The notes under the pieces are model-generated. The model made no database searches and was not told the origin of the DNA. It saw only the letters and a list, made by a program, of their open reading frames with translations. Made by a program: the position numbers and the translations under genes. From positions 1 to 64,000 of the forward strand of contig CAVXUW010000004.1 of NCBI GenBank assembly GCA_963765105.1: a stretch of 64,000 nucleotides of DNA. Reading direction: 5' to 3'. This DNA comes from CALMEC01 sp963765105. Its GTDB lineage: Bacteria > Actinomycetota > Thermoleophilia > Miltoncostaeales > Miltoncostaeaceae. This document shows positions 17,337-26,786 of the stretch, one piece after another (within the stretch, counting starts at the first letter, position 1; each line of letters begins with the position of its first letter).

Positions 17337-18597
17337 CGGCCTCGCCGCCGAGCTCGCCGGTGTCGTCCATCTCAAACCGCAGGTCCTGGTGGTGCAGCTT
17401 GTGGCCCAGCTTGTCGCGCTTGGTCTGTAGGTACCGGGCGTTCTCGCTTCCCGGGGGAACTTCGATGGGAACGCGCTCAACGACCTTGAGGCCGTACCCC
17501 TCGAGCCCGGCGATCTTGCGGGGGTTGTTCGTCAGTTGACGGATCGTGGAGAGACCCAGGTCGACGAGGATCTGCGCACCGATGCCGTAGTCGCGCAGGT
17601 CGGCTGGGAAGCCCAGCTCGAGGTTTGCCTCGACGGTATCGCGACCGTTGTCTTGCAGCTCGTAGGCCTTCAGCTTGTTGAGCAGGCCGATGCCGCGACC
17701 CTCTTGTGCGATGTAGAGCAACACACCACGACCTTCCTCGGCGATCATCGCCATGGCCGTGTGGAGCTGTTCCCCGCAGTCGCACCGCAACGAATGGAAG
17801 ACGTCGCCGGTGAGGCATTCCGAGTGCACCCGCACGAGAACGTCTTCCGACCCGTCGACCTCTCCCAGCACGAGGGCGATGTGGTGTTTGCCGTCGATGA
17901 CGCTGCGGTAGCCCACGGCCGTGAACTCACCGAAGAGCGTCGGCATCCGGGCCTCGCCGTGGCGTTCGATGAGCTTCTCCGTGCGTCGGCGGTGCTCGAT
18001 GAGCTGCGCCACCGTGATCATCTGAAGTCCGTGCTCCTGCGCGTAGCCGGAGAGGTCGTCAACGCGGGCCATAGTGCCGTCGTTGTTCATGATCTCGCAC
18101 ACCACGCCCGCGGGGATGAGCCCGGCCAGGCGAGCCAGGTCGACGGCCGCCTCCGTGTGGCCCGTGCGTTCCAACACGCCACCGGGCTTGGCGCGCAGCG
18201 GAAAGATGTGACCGGGCCGAGCGATGGCCTCCGGCCCCGACGTGGGGTCGATGGCCACCATGATGGTGCGGGACCGATCGGGGGCGGAGATGCCGGTGGT
18301 AATGCCCTCCGCGGCCTCGATGGAGTCGGTGAACGCCGTGCCGTACGGGGTTTCATTGCGACGTGTGGCCAGCGTCAGCCCGAGCTGTTCACAGCGTTCC
18401 TCGGTGAGCGCCAGACAGATCAGCCCACGTCCGTGAGTGGCCATGAAGTTGACGGCTGCCGGGGTGGCGAACTGGGCGGCCATCACGAGATCGCCCTCGT
18501 TCTCGCGTTCCTCCGAGTCGCAGACAACCACCATGCGTCCCGCCCGGATCTCCTCGATCGCGTGCTCCACAGTCGTAAACGGCGATGTTGTGCTCAT
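17326..18597 (-). CDS. ribBA: Bifunctional 3,4-dihydroxy-2-butanone-4-phosphate synthase / GTP cyclohydrolase II
   Basis: Makes both precursors of riboflavin. The first half (residues ~1-205) is RibB with CDSEERENEGDLVMA and the conserved THGRGLICLAL. The second half is RibA with the zinc site HSECLTGDVFHSLRCDC, the catalytic YIAQEGRGIGL and NNPRKIAGLEGYG. 423 residues, a typical fused size. ATG overlaps the ribE stop by 4 bases, so expression is coupled. Confidence 0.97.
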   Translation of the reverse strand: MSTTSPFTTVEHAIEEIRAGRMVVVCDSEERENEGDLVMAAQFATPAAVNFMATHGRGLICLALTEERCEQLGLTLATRRNETPYGTAFTDSIEAAEGITTGISAPDRSRTIMVAIDPTSGPEAIARPGHIFPLRAKPGGVLERTGHTEAAVDLARLAGLIPAGVVCEIMNNDGTMARVDDLSGYAQEHGLQMITVAQLIEHRRRTEKLIERHGEARMPTLFGEFTAVGYRSVIDGKHHIALVLGEVDGSEDVLVRVHSECLTGDVFHSLRCDCGEQLHTAMAMIAEEGRGVLLYIAQEGRGIGLLNKLKAYELQDNGRDTVEANLELGFPADLRDYGIGAQILVDLGLSTIRQLTNNPRKIAGLEGYGLKVVERVPIEVPPGSENARYLQTKRDKLGHKLHHQDLRFEMDDTGELGGEADGT

Positions 18598-19205
18598 GGG
18601 CCTTCTCTCCCCGGACGGTACGGCGCCACCAGCGCCTCCACATACTTTGCCACCATGTCGACCTCGAGATTGACGATTCGTCCATCCACGAGCTCACCCA
18701 GGGTCGTCTGGCCCAGAGTATGGGGAATGAGCGCAACAGCAAAACCGCCGTCGTGGCGAGCGGCGACGGTGAGGCTCACCCCGTCGATGGTGATGCTGCC
18801 TTTCTCAACGACGTAGCGGAGGATGTCCGCGGGGGCAGTGAGCGTGAGGTACGTGCTGGCACCGTCACTCCGAACGGAGCTCACGGTGCCGGTGCCATCG
18901 ACATGACCCTGAACGAGGTGCCCGCCCAGCCGGTCGCCCACACGAACGGCGCGTTCGAGGTTCACTGCGTGACCGGCCTGTCGCGTGCCCAGAGCAGTGC
19001 GGCGCAGCGTCTCGGCCACGACATCCACCGCGAAGCCATCAGAGCTGACGGTCACAGCCGTCAGGCACGCACCGTCCACCGACACCGAATCACCAACTGC
19101 GAGGCCCTCGACAACGGTGCGGGCGGCAATCGCCAAGCGTGCGCCGTTGGCGTCACCGTCAATGGTGTGGATCGTCCCCACTTCCTCAACGAGTCCGGTG
19201 AACAT
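18594..19205 (-). CDS. ribE: Riboflavin synthase alpha chain
   Basis: Dismutates two lumazines to riboflavin. Starts MFTGLVEEVGTI as the family does and contains the two internally repeated barrels: VSVDGACLTAV in the first and ITIDGVSLTVA in the second, and GHLVQGHVDGTG. 203 residues. ATG 19205 abuts or overlaps the ribD stop; a second ATG lies one codon upstream. Confidence 0.96.
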   Translation of the reverse strand: MFTGLVEEVGTIHTIDGDANGARLAIAARTVVEGLAVGDSVSVDGACLTAVTVSSDGFAVDVVAETLRRTALGTRQAGHAVNLERAVRVGDRLGGHLVQGHVDGTGTVSSVRSDGASTYLTLTAPADILRYVVEKGSITIDGVSLTVAARHDGGFAVALIPHTLGQTTLGELVDGRIVNLEVDMVAKYVEALVAPYRPGREGP

Positions 19206-20317
19206 CACTCGTCCCCCGGGGCGCTGAGGTCGCCGCTGATGAGCGTGTCGTCTCCCACCTGCTCCATTGTGACGCCTCGCAGTCGCGGCACGCCGTCAAG
19301 GGGGCCGAGGCCGTCACCGGCGATGGCCGTCGGGGCGCCGTCCCCGCCGATGATGATGGGTGCCACAAACCAGTTGACCCGGTCGACGAGGCCCGCCGCA
19401 AGGAAGCTCCGGGCCAGTGTGGGCCCACCTTCGAGAAAGATCGACTGGATCTCCCGATCGGCCAGTTGCCGGAGCGCATCGGCCAGATCCGCCGCGTGGA
19501 GGACGGTGACTCCTGCCGCGTCCAGGGCGGCCGCACCCGGCGCCTCCGGGGCCACGACAACGACCACGGGCACAGCCTCGGCAGTGGTGACCAGCGCCGA
19601 TGTGAGCGGTAGACGTGCCTGCCGGTCAAACACCACCCGTGTCGGTGGCCGGAACTCGCCGGTGACCTCCCGGGCAGTGAGCGCCGGGTCATCGGCCAGG
19701 GCCGTGCCAATGCCGACGACCACGGCGTCGGCCTCTGCCCGCCACCGGTGAACCCGCTCCCGAGCCGGGGCACCCGTGATCCAGCGGGTCTCGCCGGTGT
19801 CGGTGGCCACGCGCCCGTCCAGGCTCGTTGCAAGCTTCAACGTCACGTACGGGCGTCGGTGGAGGGCGTGCGTGAAGAACGGCCGGTTGAGCGCTCGACA
19901 GGCGACGTCATCGTCGTGTGCGGCGTACGCGATGGCGACCCCCGCGTCGGCCAGTACGGCGACGCCCCCGGCGCGGTTCTCTTCAAGCGGGTCGCGGGAC
20001 CCGATGACCACGCGTGCGACCCCGGCCGCGACGAGCGCGTTGGCACACGGTGGGGTACGTCCCTGATGAGAGCACGGCTCCAGCGTGCAGACCACGGTCG
20101 CTCCACGTGCCTGTTCCCCAGCCAACCGAAGCGCCATCGCCTCCGCATGTTCGGTGCCGGGCCCCTCGTGCCAGCCCTCGGAAATGGCAACTCCGCCGCG
20201 AAGAACCACGGCACCGACCAGCGGATTGGGGCTGACCCTCCCCCATCCCCGCATCGCGAATTCTCGGGCGCGGGTGAGTGCGACACGCTCGACAGCGCTC
20301 ACCGCCGTGCCGGTCAT
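19205..20317 (-). CDS. ribD: Bifunctional diaminohydroxyphosphoribosylaminopyrimidine deaminase / reductase
   Basis: Two successive steps of the riboflavin pathway. The N-terminal deaminase has the zinc site HAEAMAL and CTLEPCSHQGRTPPC; the C-terminal reductase begins at about residue 158 (VTLKLATSLDGRVA) and has EGGPTLARSFL. 370 residues is standard. Overlaps rpe by 4 bases upstream. Confidence 0.96.
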   Translation of the reverse strand: MTGTAVSAVERVALTRAREFAMRGWGRVSPNPLVGAVVLRGGVAISEGWHEGPGTEHAEAMALRLAGEQARGATVVCTLEPCSHQGRTPPCANALVAAGVARVVIGSRDPLEENRAGGVAVLADAGVAIAYAAHDDDVACRALNRPFFTHALHRRPYVTLKLATSLDGRVATDTGETRWITGAPARERVHRWRAEADAVVVGIGTALADDPALTAREVTGEFRPPTRVVFDRQARLPLTSALVTTAEAVPVVVVVAPEAPGAAALDAAGVTVLHAADLADALRQLADREIQSIFLEGGPTLARSFLAAGLVDRVNWFVAPIIIGGDGAPTAIAGDGLGPLDGVPRLRGVTMEQVGDDTLISGDLSAPGDE

Positions 20318-20985
20318 GCAGCCTCGGCCGCGGCCACCAACCCACGGTAGGCACCAACGGGGTCGTCAGTGCCGAAGATCGAGGAGGCCGATACCAGCAG
20401 CGACGCGCCGGCCTGACGCACCGCCGCGACGTTGTCGAGACCGATTCCCCCGTCGACCTCGATGGCGGCCGAGTCCGGCAGCATGCGCCAAATCTCGGCC
20501 ACACGATCCGGCGTGGACGCGATGAACGACTGGCCCGCAAAGCCAGGGTTGACACTCATGACGTTGACGAAATCGACCACATCAACCACCCCGGAAATGG
20601 CGCTCACCGGCGTTCCCGGGTTCAGCGCAATCCCGGCCAGACAACCGAGCTCGCGAATACGTCCAAGCAGGCGGTGCGGGTGTGGGTCAGCTTCGATGTG
20701 AATGCTGATCGCCCCGGCCGACGGCGCGAACATCTCAACCATGGCCCCCGGACGTTCGACCATGAGGTGCACGTCGAGCATCCCCCCGGCGGCGCGAACC
20801 GGCGGGGCCAGTGCCGCTGCGAATCCCGGTCCGACGGTGAGGTTGGGCACGAAGTGCCCGTCCATGACATCCACGTGAAAGACGCGGGCGCCGGCGGCGA
20901 TCAGCCCATCGATCTGTGCCCCCGCGTTCAGGAAGTCGACCGACATGACGGAGGGGAGAACTTTGGGTGCAGGCCGCGGGCTCAC
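20314..20985 (-). CDS. rpe: Ribulose-phosphate 3-epimerase
   Basis: Interconverts ribulose-5-P and xylulose-5-P, tying the riboflavin precursor ribulose-5-P to the pentose phosphate pathway. TIM-barrel motifs: LPSVMSVDF, HVDVMDGHFVPNLTVGP, MSVNPGFAGQSFI and VDGGIGLDN. 223 residues. First gene of the rib unit. The 87 bases upstream (to 21073) hold a divergent promoter zone; I see no FMN riboswitch there. Confidence 0.95.
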   Translation of the reverse strand: MSPRPAPKVLPSVMSVDFLNAGAQIDGLIAAGARVFHVDVMDGHFVPNLTVGPGFAAALAPPVRAAGGMLDVHLMVERPGAMVEMFAPSAGAISIHIEADPHPHRLLGRIRELGCLAGIALNPGTPVSAISGVVDVVDFVNVMSVNPGFAGQSFIASTPDRVAEIWRMLPDSAAIEVDGGIGLDNVAAVRQAGASLLVSASSIFGTDDPVGAYRGLVAAAEAA

Positions 20986-21072
20986 CCAGTGAGTTTAACG
21001 ACCGCTGCCCGCAACGACGTGTTGCACCGGATTCCCTTCTGCTTGGCGTGCTCATTCGGCAAACTGGATGGC

Positions 21073-22422
21073 ATGCCGACATCCTCTCCACGCGACTCGA
21101 CCATCGCCATCGTTGGCGACGGTTTCGGCTCGCTCATCGTCCACTCCACCGCCATGTATTTGGGCTTCGCACCGCAGGACCTGGCGGTGTACGGACCGTC
21201 CACCAATCCGGTGGGCACGTATCAGCAGTTCGCATTCAATCTGGGTCAGACGGTGCTGCGCTCCGAATCCGAGTCGCACTTTCTCCCGGCGGACTGGCCG
21301 ACGTTCGGTCAACTCGACGCGTGGTCGCGGCGCAGCATCCGTCCCCTCGTTCGCTCGATCGGGCGCAAGTACAACCCGGGCGTGCCCGAGATTCTTGCCG
21401 AGGCCGGCGCCGTCGCCCGCGAGACCGGCTGGGAGGACGTACGCGTGCCCACACGGATCGGCTGGGTGCAACGCGAGGAGAACCCTGCCCACTTCGTACT
21501 GTACGACGAGGAGGCCCGCATGGTGGGACGCGCCAAGCACGTGATGCTGGCGCTCGGTCACGGTCCGCTGATCTTCCCGCCGGTCCTCGCTCACGCCAAG
21601 GCGTCGGACCCGGAGATCGATGGACGCATCGTGCAGGCATACGACGCCAAGCAGTACCATCCGGACGGTCGCTACATCGTGATCGGAGCGGGAATCGCGT
21701 CGATCAACGAGTGGGCCAACATCATCGACGCCGGCGCCAAGGTCATCGCTCTCCGCCGGAATCCCGCGCCCGACGAGCAGGACCTCAACGTTCCCCGTTG
21801 CCTGTTCGAGGCGAAGGGCATCGACGTTTTCCAGGCGTTGCCGTTCGAGACCCGTCTCAAATTCCTCGGCAGCGTTCTCAAGGGCACCACACCGCGCCGG
21901 CGCGGCTGGTTGGAGCGCATCGAACGCGGCCGCGCCGAGGGCCGTTTTGAGGAGCTCACCGGTGAGATCGACACCGTGGAGCGCGGCCCCGCGGGCTTGC
22001 GCGTTCATGTGGGAAGTGAGCACGGTCCACCTCCCGGTTGGCTCGACATCACCGGCGTGGTGGCCGGAACCGGCTTCAACAAGTCGGCCCTCACTCTCCC
22101 CTTGCTTCGCCGGCTGGTGGAGTTCTATGACATCCCGGTTGACGGGGGCCGGATTCGTTTGCAGTCGAACTGTGGTGTTCCCCGTCTCGACCGCCCCGAG
22201 TCGCGTCTGGCGATGATGGGGATCAATGCGAACACCGTCGTCCCGCATGGCGACACCATCGCGGGGCTCAAGTACATCGGCCGACGCTTCGTGGCCGACG
22301 TGGCCCGGGCCGAGCGGCTACGCAAGCGGCCGTTCGCGTCACGTGTCGCGATGCAAGTGTCGATGGCAAACACGACGGCCGGCGCAATCCGCGCCGTTCG
22401 TCGCACCGAGCAACTGGCCTAG
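21073..22422 (+). CDS. FAD/NAD(P)-binding oxidoreductase of unknown substrate
   Basis: Two Rossmann folds are visible: an N-terminal FAD-type fold IAIVGDGFGSLI (residues ~10-21) and a second YIVIGAGIASINEW near residue 200, as in flavin monooxygenases and pyridine-nucleotide oxidoreductases. A late GVVAGTGFNKSA resembles the ATG motif of these enzymes. There is no CxxC redox pair and no Baeyer-Villiger fingerprint. 449 residues, ATG 21073. Fourteen bases separate it from a four-helix membrane protein gene, probably one operon. I do not recognise a characterised relative. Confidence 0.6.
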   Translation: MPTSSPRDSTIAIVGDGFGSLIVHSTAMYLGFAPQDLAVYGPSTNPVGTYQQFAFNLGQTVLRSESESHFLPADWPTFGQLDAWSRRSIRPLVRSIGRKYNPGVPEILAEAGAVARETGWEDVRVPTRIGWVQREENPAHFVLYDEEARMVGRAKHVMLALGHGPLIFPPVLAHAKASDPEIDGRIVQAYDAKQYHPDGRYIVIGAGIASINEWANIIDAGAKVIALRRNPAPDEQDLNVPRCLFEAKGIDVFQALPFETRLKFLGSVLKGTTPRRRGWLERIERGRAEGRFEELTGEIDTVERGPAGLRVHVGSEHGPPPGWLDITGVVAGTGFNKSALTLPLLRRLVEFYDIPVDGGRIRLQSNCGVPRLDRPESRLAMMGINANTVVPHGDTIAGLKYIGRRFVADVARAERLRKRPFASRVAMQVSMANTTAGAIRAVRRTEQLA

Positions 22423-22435
22423 GGAGACAACAGCT

Positions 22436-22987
22436 ATGTGCCCAACCGTCCTCGGACGTCTGCAGACGCGGACCGCCATCCTGATCGGCCCAGCCCTCTT
22501 CGGCCTGCTGCTGTGGGCGATCACCGACAAGCCAGGCTTTCTCGTGATCATCGGCGTGTATTTGTTGCTGGGGGCCGCGCTCGATACCGGCTTCTACCCG
22601 TTCGTGATCAAGTGGCAGCCACCGTGGCTCACCTTCGTGTTGGCGCTCGGGGAGTTCGTGCTCCTGTTCGTACTCGGGAAGGCGCTCGAACTGGGTCTCA
22701 CGAACTGGGAGGCAACCTGGTTCTTCTGGGTCAGCTGGGCACTCGCCATCGCCACGCGCATTGTCGTGCTTCCCATCGTGTCCCTGTCCTGGGTGGAAAA
22801 CGGTGGAGAGTTTCGCGAGACCGGATGGTCGGTGGCCCCGGAGTACGTGCCGTTTCCGCTGCTCGCGACGGCGGCGCCCAACGCGTCAGGACAGCTTCTG
22901 CGTGAGTTCACCTCGGTGGGTGAGATTCCGGCGGAACTGCGACGCGTGCCCTCACCCACCGGCATCGGCACGAAACCCCCCGTCTGA
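22436..22987 (+). CDS. Small integral membrane protein, unknown function
   Basis: 183 residues with about four membrane segments (AILIGPALFGLLLWAI, LVIIGVYLLLGAALD, LTFVLALGEFVLLFVLG, FFWVSWALAIATRIVV) and a soluble C-terminus. ATG 22436 is preceded by GGGAGA at a good distance. Follows the flavoprotein gene on the same strand with a short gap, so the pair may form a membrane-linked redox unit; this is inference. Ends 4 bases before the convergent antiporter gene. Confidence 0.6.
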   Translation: MCPTVLGRLQTRTAILIGPALFGLLLWAITDKPGFLVIIGVYLLLGAALDTGFYPFVIKWQPPWLTFVLALGEFVLLFVLGKALELGLTNWEATWFFWVSWALAIATRIVVLPIVSLSWVENGGEFRETGWSVAPEYVPFPLLATAAPNASGQLLREFTSVGEIPAELRRVPSPTGIGTKPPV

Positions 22988-22990
22988 GCC

Positions 22991-25834
22991 CTACTGCGCG
23001 GCGGTTGGTGGGCGTATCGCCGAGGTCCAGTTGAATCGCGTGACGTCGGTGCGCGGCGCCAGGGCCCCCGGCCGCGTGCCCCGCCGGACGAACAGGATGG
23101 GTGCTGGAGCAGCCGCGGCAATGTCCGAACGGGTTTGACCAAGACCCACCGAACGCCAATCATCCGCCAGGCCGATGACGAGCAACGACGCCGACGCAGC
23201 AGCCGCGATGAGGTTGTCGGTGCCCGGCTCGACGATGAGCGATTCGGCGGGAACCCCGATGAAGCGCTGAACCAAAAGCGACGCGTTGGCCAGCAGGCGG
23301 CTGGCGTCGCGCTCCCCTTCCGATGCCCCGGCAGCTCCCAAAAGCGTGAGGGTCGCCCCGGTGCTCGCGGCCAGCCAGGCCCCAAGCTCCAGCGCCGCCC
23401 AGTCGTGTTCGAGCCCGCCGAAAGGCACCAACACCCGAGAGCCCGATGCGAGCGCAATCGTGGCGTCTTCCCGGGCGACGAGCACGCCGACATCGCTTGG
23501 AGCGGATGCCAGGACATCACCAACATCGCCTTTGGGCACTCCCCCGCCGAGAAGCGGCCGACGACCGTCGACAAGGACCAGGTCCACGTTCTCACGGGCG
23601 GCAAGGCGGGTGAGGTCGGCGCCGATGTCGGTGGAGGTAAAGGCCGCAACGCGCACAGGGATTCCGGCTGAGGCGAGCCCTTCGTGCACACGCTTCATAC
23701 GTGCCGTGGCGTCGCCAAGCGCCAGCTCCTGGGTTTGGAGCGCACCGCGCACCGAGGAGCCTCGCGGCGGAGGAAGCAACCGGGCCACGATGAGCTCGCG
23801 TGGAGGTTCCGCGCGGGCAAGCGGCGCGGCGAGCGCCGTGAGTTGTTCGATGGCCCCGTCGGTCTGAGGGGCAACCAGAATCGACCCTTCGATGGCCGGC
23901 GCGCCAACCACGACAGTCGGCTCGGGCAACTCCTCCTCGACCGGTGCGCCGAACTCGTTGTTCGGGTCGATGAGCTTCAGCACCGGCCCCGCCATGAACG
24001 TCGTCACCAGTGCCATCAACACCAACGCGGCAAAGAGCGCCTCGCTGATGACGCTCTTCTCCAACGCCAGGTTGAGCACGATGAGCTCGGTCAGCCCACG
24101 CGTGTTCATGAGGGCGCCGAGCACAGCCGACTCGCGCCACTTCAACCCCACCACACGCGCCGCCAGGATGGTGCCGCCGAACTTACAGACGATCGCGACG
24201 ACGATCAGCCCAACAGTCATGAGGATGAGCTCGGGGCGGTCCAGCAGCCCGATGTTGGTGCGAAGCCCCGTGTAGGCAAAGAAGAGGGGCAGCAAAAGCA
24301 GGACGACGAAGTCCTCGACGCGGTGGGTCACGTCTTCGGTGAGACCCGCGTGGCGGGGCATAACCGCACCCATGATGAAGGCGCCGAAGATGAGCGCGAT
24401 GCCGATCTTCTCGGTGGCATAGGCCGACAGGAGCACTCCGGCAAAGATGGCGGTGATCCAGGCCACCGGCACCCGTCCCGCCTCCTCGTAGGCCACCGAG
24501 ACGCGGGCCAGCACCCGTCGCACCACCAAGAACATGAACAGCGAGAACACGATCGCGAGGGAGATCGTCACCACAACCCCGCTGAACGATCCGGCCACGG
24601 CCACCGCGGTGGCGAGAGCGATCAGAAACCATGCGGTCACGTCGTCGATCGCCGCGCTGGCCAAGGCCAACGCGCCCACCGGCCGCGTCAACATGCGCCG
24701 CTCCACGAGGATGCGCGCCAGGACCGGGAACGCGGTTATCGACATTGACACGCCCATGAACAAGGCGAATCCGGCGAAGCCGTTGTCCGGCCCCACCAGC
24801 TCGTAAGTGGGGATCGCCACCGCAAGTCCGGCCATCATAGGAATGGCGACCCCGGTGTTGGAGATCGCAATCGTCTGTCGCAAGCGCCCCTTGAGTTGCG
24901 ACAGGTCGAGCTCCAGACCCACGAGGAACATGTAGAAGATGAGGCCGAGGTTGGCCGCGGCGCCGATGTACGGGATGACGTCAGCGGGAAAGAGCTCACG
25001 TTGCAGATCGGGTGCGACTGCGCCGAACACCGTCGGTCCCAGCAGGATGCCGGCGAGCACCTCGCCCATAACCCGGGGCTGTCCGACCCGCCTGGCCAGG
25101 GCACCGACCAGGCGCGCAAACAGCATCACGATCGCAATCGCGAGGAAGAAGGCCGCCAGCGCTTGGCCGAACTCGCGACTCCTTTGCGCAACGATCCGTT
25201 CCGGCGGCCCGGATGCGGGCGTGATCGTCAGTGCGATTGAACGATTTGCCGCACGTCCGGAAATCGTTGCGCGGTTCGTTCCCTCCCCGCACAGCACATC
25301 GCCGGCGAACCGTCCGTTGTCGTAGACGAAGCTTCCGAGCTCCTGGCCCTGTTTGTTCTCAATGCGTCCGTCGTGCAGCTCGATCGTTCCGCCGATGCAC
25401 TGCGACGCCGGGACGAGCTTGTAGTCGCCGGTAACCGATGCCGCTGACCGTGGTTGCTGCTGCCCCGACTCCGGTGGGTCGCGCTCCAACCGGGCACGAA
25501 ACGGCTCAGTGCCGAGAGTTCCCGCAAGGGTCTTGCCATCCCGCCGCGCCTCAATCCGGACCACTTCGCCGTCGCACGTGACCTCACCGGTCAAACGGTT
25601 GTCTGTCAGGCGCAACTTGCCGACGGTCGCGCCTCCGGTACGTCCGATCGAGACGAACTGCCCCGATTGGCGCAGGTCGATCTGCGGCCCCAGGCACTCC
25701 CCCGCCTCCACGTCGTACCCGCCGGCAATAGCGGGCTGAGCGTCGAGTCCCCGGCCAACGTTGAACACGGTCACGACGACGGCGACCAGCGCGACGGCGA
25801 GCACGGCGTAGTAGAGGGCGAGTCGTCGCGTCAC
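22991..25834 (-). CDS. CPA2-type cation/proton antiporter with N-terminal duplicated extracytoplasmic domain and C-terminal USP-like domains
   Basis: A core of about 12 membrane segments (residues ~215-620) has Na+/H+ exchanger features: GEVLAGILLGPTVFG, GLIFYMFLVGLELDL, the ion-site-like SAAIDDVTAWFLI and MNTRGLTELIVL. The C-terminal ~300 residues contain two universal-stress-like folds (VLVPFGGLEHDWAALEL, SLLVIGLADDW). Unusually, a membrane anchor at residues ~5-25 is followed by ~190 residues with two related ~75-residue modules (CLGPQIDLRQ...GEVTCDGE and CIGGTIELHD...GDVLCGEG). GTG 25834 (about 947 aa) places the anchor normally; the ORF is open to 25897. Ion preference cannot be told. 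Confidence 0.82.
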   Translation of the reverse strand: MTRRLALYYAVLAVALVAVVVTVFNVGRGLDAQPAIAGGYDVEAGECLGPQIDLRQSGQFVSIGRTGGATVGKLRLTDNRLTGEVTCDGEVVRIEARRDGKTLAGTLGTEPFRARLERDPPESGQQQPRSAASVTGDYKLVPASQCIGGTIELHDGRIENKQGQELGSFVYDNGRFAGDVLCGEGTNRATISGRAANRSIALTITPASGPPERIVAQRSREFGQALAAFFLAIAIVMLFARLVGALARRVGQPRVMGEVLAGILLGPTVFGAVAPDLQRELFPADVIPYIGAAANLGLIFYMFLVGLELDLSQLKGRLRQTIAISNTGVAIPMMAGLAVAIPTYELVGPDNGFAGFALFMGVSMSITAFPVLARILVERRMLTRPVGALALASAAIDDVTAWFLIALATAVAVAGSFSGVVVTISLAIVFSLFMFLVVRRVLARVSVAYEEAGRVPVAWITAIFAGVLLSAYATEKIGIALIFGAFIMGAVMPRHAGLTEDVTHRVEDFVVLLLLPLFFAYTGLRTNIGLLDRPELILMTVGLIVVAIVCKFGGTILAARVVGLKWRESAVLGALMNTRGLTELIVLNLALEKSVISEALFAALVLMALVTTFMAGPVLKLIDPNNEFGAPVEEELPEPTVVVGAPAIEGSILVAPQTDGAIEQLTALAAPLARAEPPRELIVARLLPPPRGSSVRGALQTQELALGDATARMKRVHEGLASAGIPVRVAAFTSTDIGADLTRLAARENVDLVLVDGRRPLLGGGVPKGDVGDVLASAPSDVGVLVAREDATIALASGSRVLVPFGGLEHDWAALELGAWLAASTGATLTLLGAAGASEGERDASRLLANASLLVQRFIGVPAESLIVEPGTDNLIAAAASASLLVIGLADDWRSVGLGQTRSDIAAAAPAPILFVRRGTRPGALAPRTDVTRFNWTSAIRPPTAAQ

Positions 25835-25928
25835 GTGGATCTTTCGCCATTCTAGTTGCCGTCGCGGCCTGCTGGGCTCCGGACCGGTCAGGCGCAACCT
25901 CCGGTCGTTGGCGCTCTATCATCGAGCC

Positions 25929-26786
25929 GTGGCCGAGGAAACGTTCGATGCGCGGGACCCCCAACCGGGCGAGCATTTCGGCCCGTTCACCGTGGAGGAG
26001 CTCCTGGGTGAAGGTGGCATGAGCCGGGTTTACCGGGCGCGCACACCCGATGGCAATGACGTTGCACTCAAAATCGCCAAGCCGTCGATGCGCGCCAACG
26101 AGGTCGAGTCGCGTCGCTTCGAACGCGAGGCGCGCGTCTCCGGCGAGGTCTCCCACCGCCACCTCGCGTCCGTCACCGGCAGTGGCGAGGTCGACGGACG
26201 TCTCTACCTGGCGATGCCGCTTCTGGTGGGAGGCACGCTTGGCGAGCGAGTTGCGAACAACGGACCGTTGCCCCTCGCAAACGTTGTGCGGGTGATCACA
26301 CAAGTCGCGGGGGCGCTCGACGCGCTCCACGCGGCCGGGATCGTTCATCGCGACGTCAAGCCCTCGAATGTCCTCCTCGATGCCGATGACCACGCCGTGT
26401 TGTGTGACCTCGGCCTCGTCCACGTCGACGGCTACTCCGTGCTCACCCAGATTGGTCACGTCATGGGGACGATGGATTACATGGCGCCGGAGATGATCAG
26501 CGGCGGCGAGGTGGGCCCCGCCGTCGACGTCTACGCGCTGGGGTGCGTGGCCTACGAGATGCTTGCCGGTCGTACGCCCTTCGCGGGACGGAGCCTGTTC
26601 GAAGTGGCCTTCGCCCATCTCGATCAAACCCCGGCGAACCCCGTGGCCGACCGCGCCGACGTTCCCGACGAGGTCGCCGAAGTGGTGCAGTTCGCATTGG
26701 CCAAGACCGCCGACCGGCGCCCCCCGACCGCGACCACATTCGCACGTCTTCTGGGCGTTGCCGGACGTATCGCGGCCCGCACGTAA
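25929..26786 (+). CDS. Serine/threonine protein kinase, soluble, without membrane tail
   Basis: Hanks-type kinase: P-loop LLGEGGMSRVYRA, Lys in DVALKIAKP, catalytic loop HRDVKPSNVLL, DLG in place of the usual DFG (LCDLGLVHV), and MAPEM. Only about 15 residues follow the kinase fold, with no membrane helix, unlike most actinobacterial kinases. GTG 25929 (285 aa) lies just before the family start; ATG is absent. The stop TAA shares its last base with the ATG of the FHA gene, so the two are coupled. Confidence 0.9.
   Translation: MAEETFDARDPQPGEHFGPFTVEELLGEGGMSRVYRARTPDGNDVALKIAKPSMRANEVESRRFEREARVSGEVSHRHLASVTGSGEVDGRLYLAMPLLVGGTLGERVANNGPLPLANVVRVITQVAGALDALHAAGIVHRDVKPSNVLLDADDHAVLCDLGLVHVDGYSVLTQIGHVMGTMDYMAPEMISGGEVGPAVDVYALGCVAYEMLAGRTPFAGRSLFEVAFAHLDQTPANPVADRADVPDEVAEVVQFALAKTADRRPPTATTFARLLGVAGRIAART

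Noticed and set aside
17536..19751. Two long plus-strand frames opposite ribBA, ribE and ribD
   Set aside because: Mirror frames of well-supported riboflavin genes; composition typical of antisense reading.
20278..21072. Plus-strand frame of ~265 codons before the flavoprotein start
   Set aside because: It is the antisense shadow of rpe, rich in His/Arg/Pro and without family features.
20986..21072. FMN riboswitch before the riboflavin genes
   Set aside because: The gap is only 87 bases and lacks the conserved RFN element blocks.
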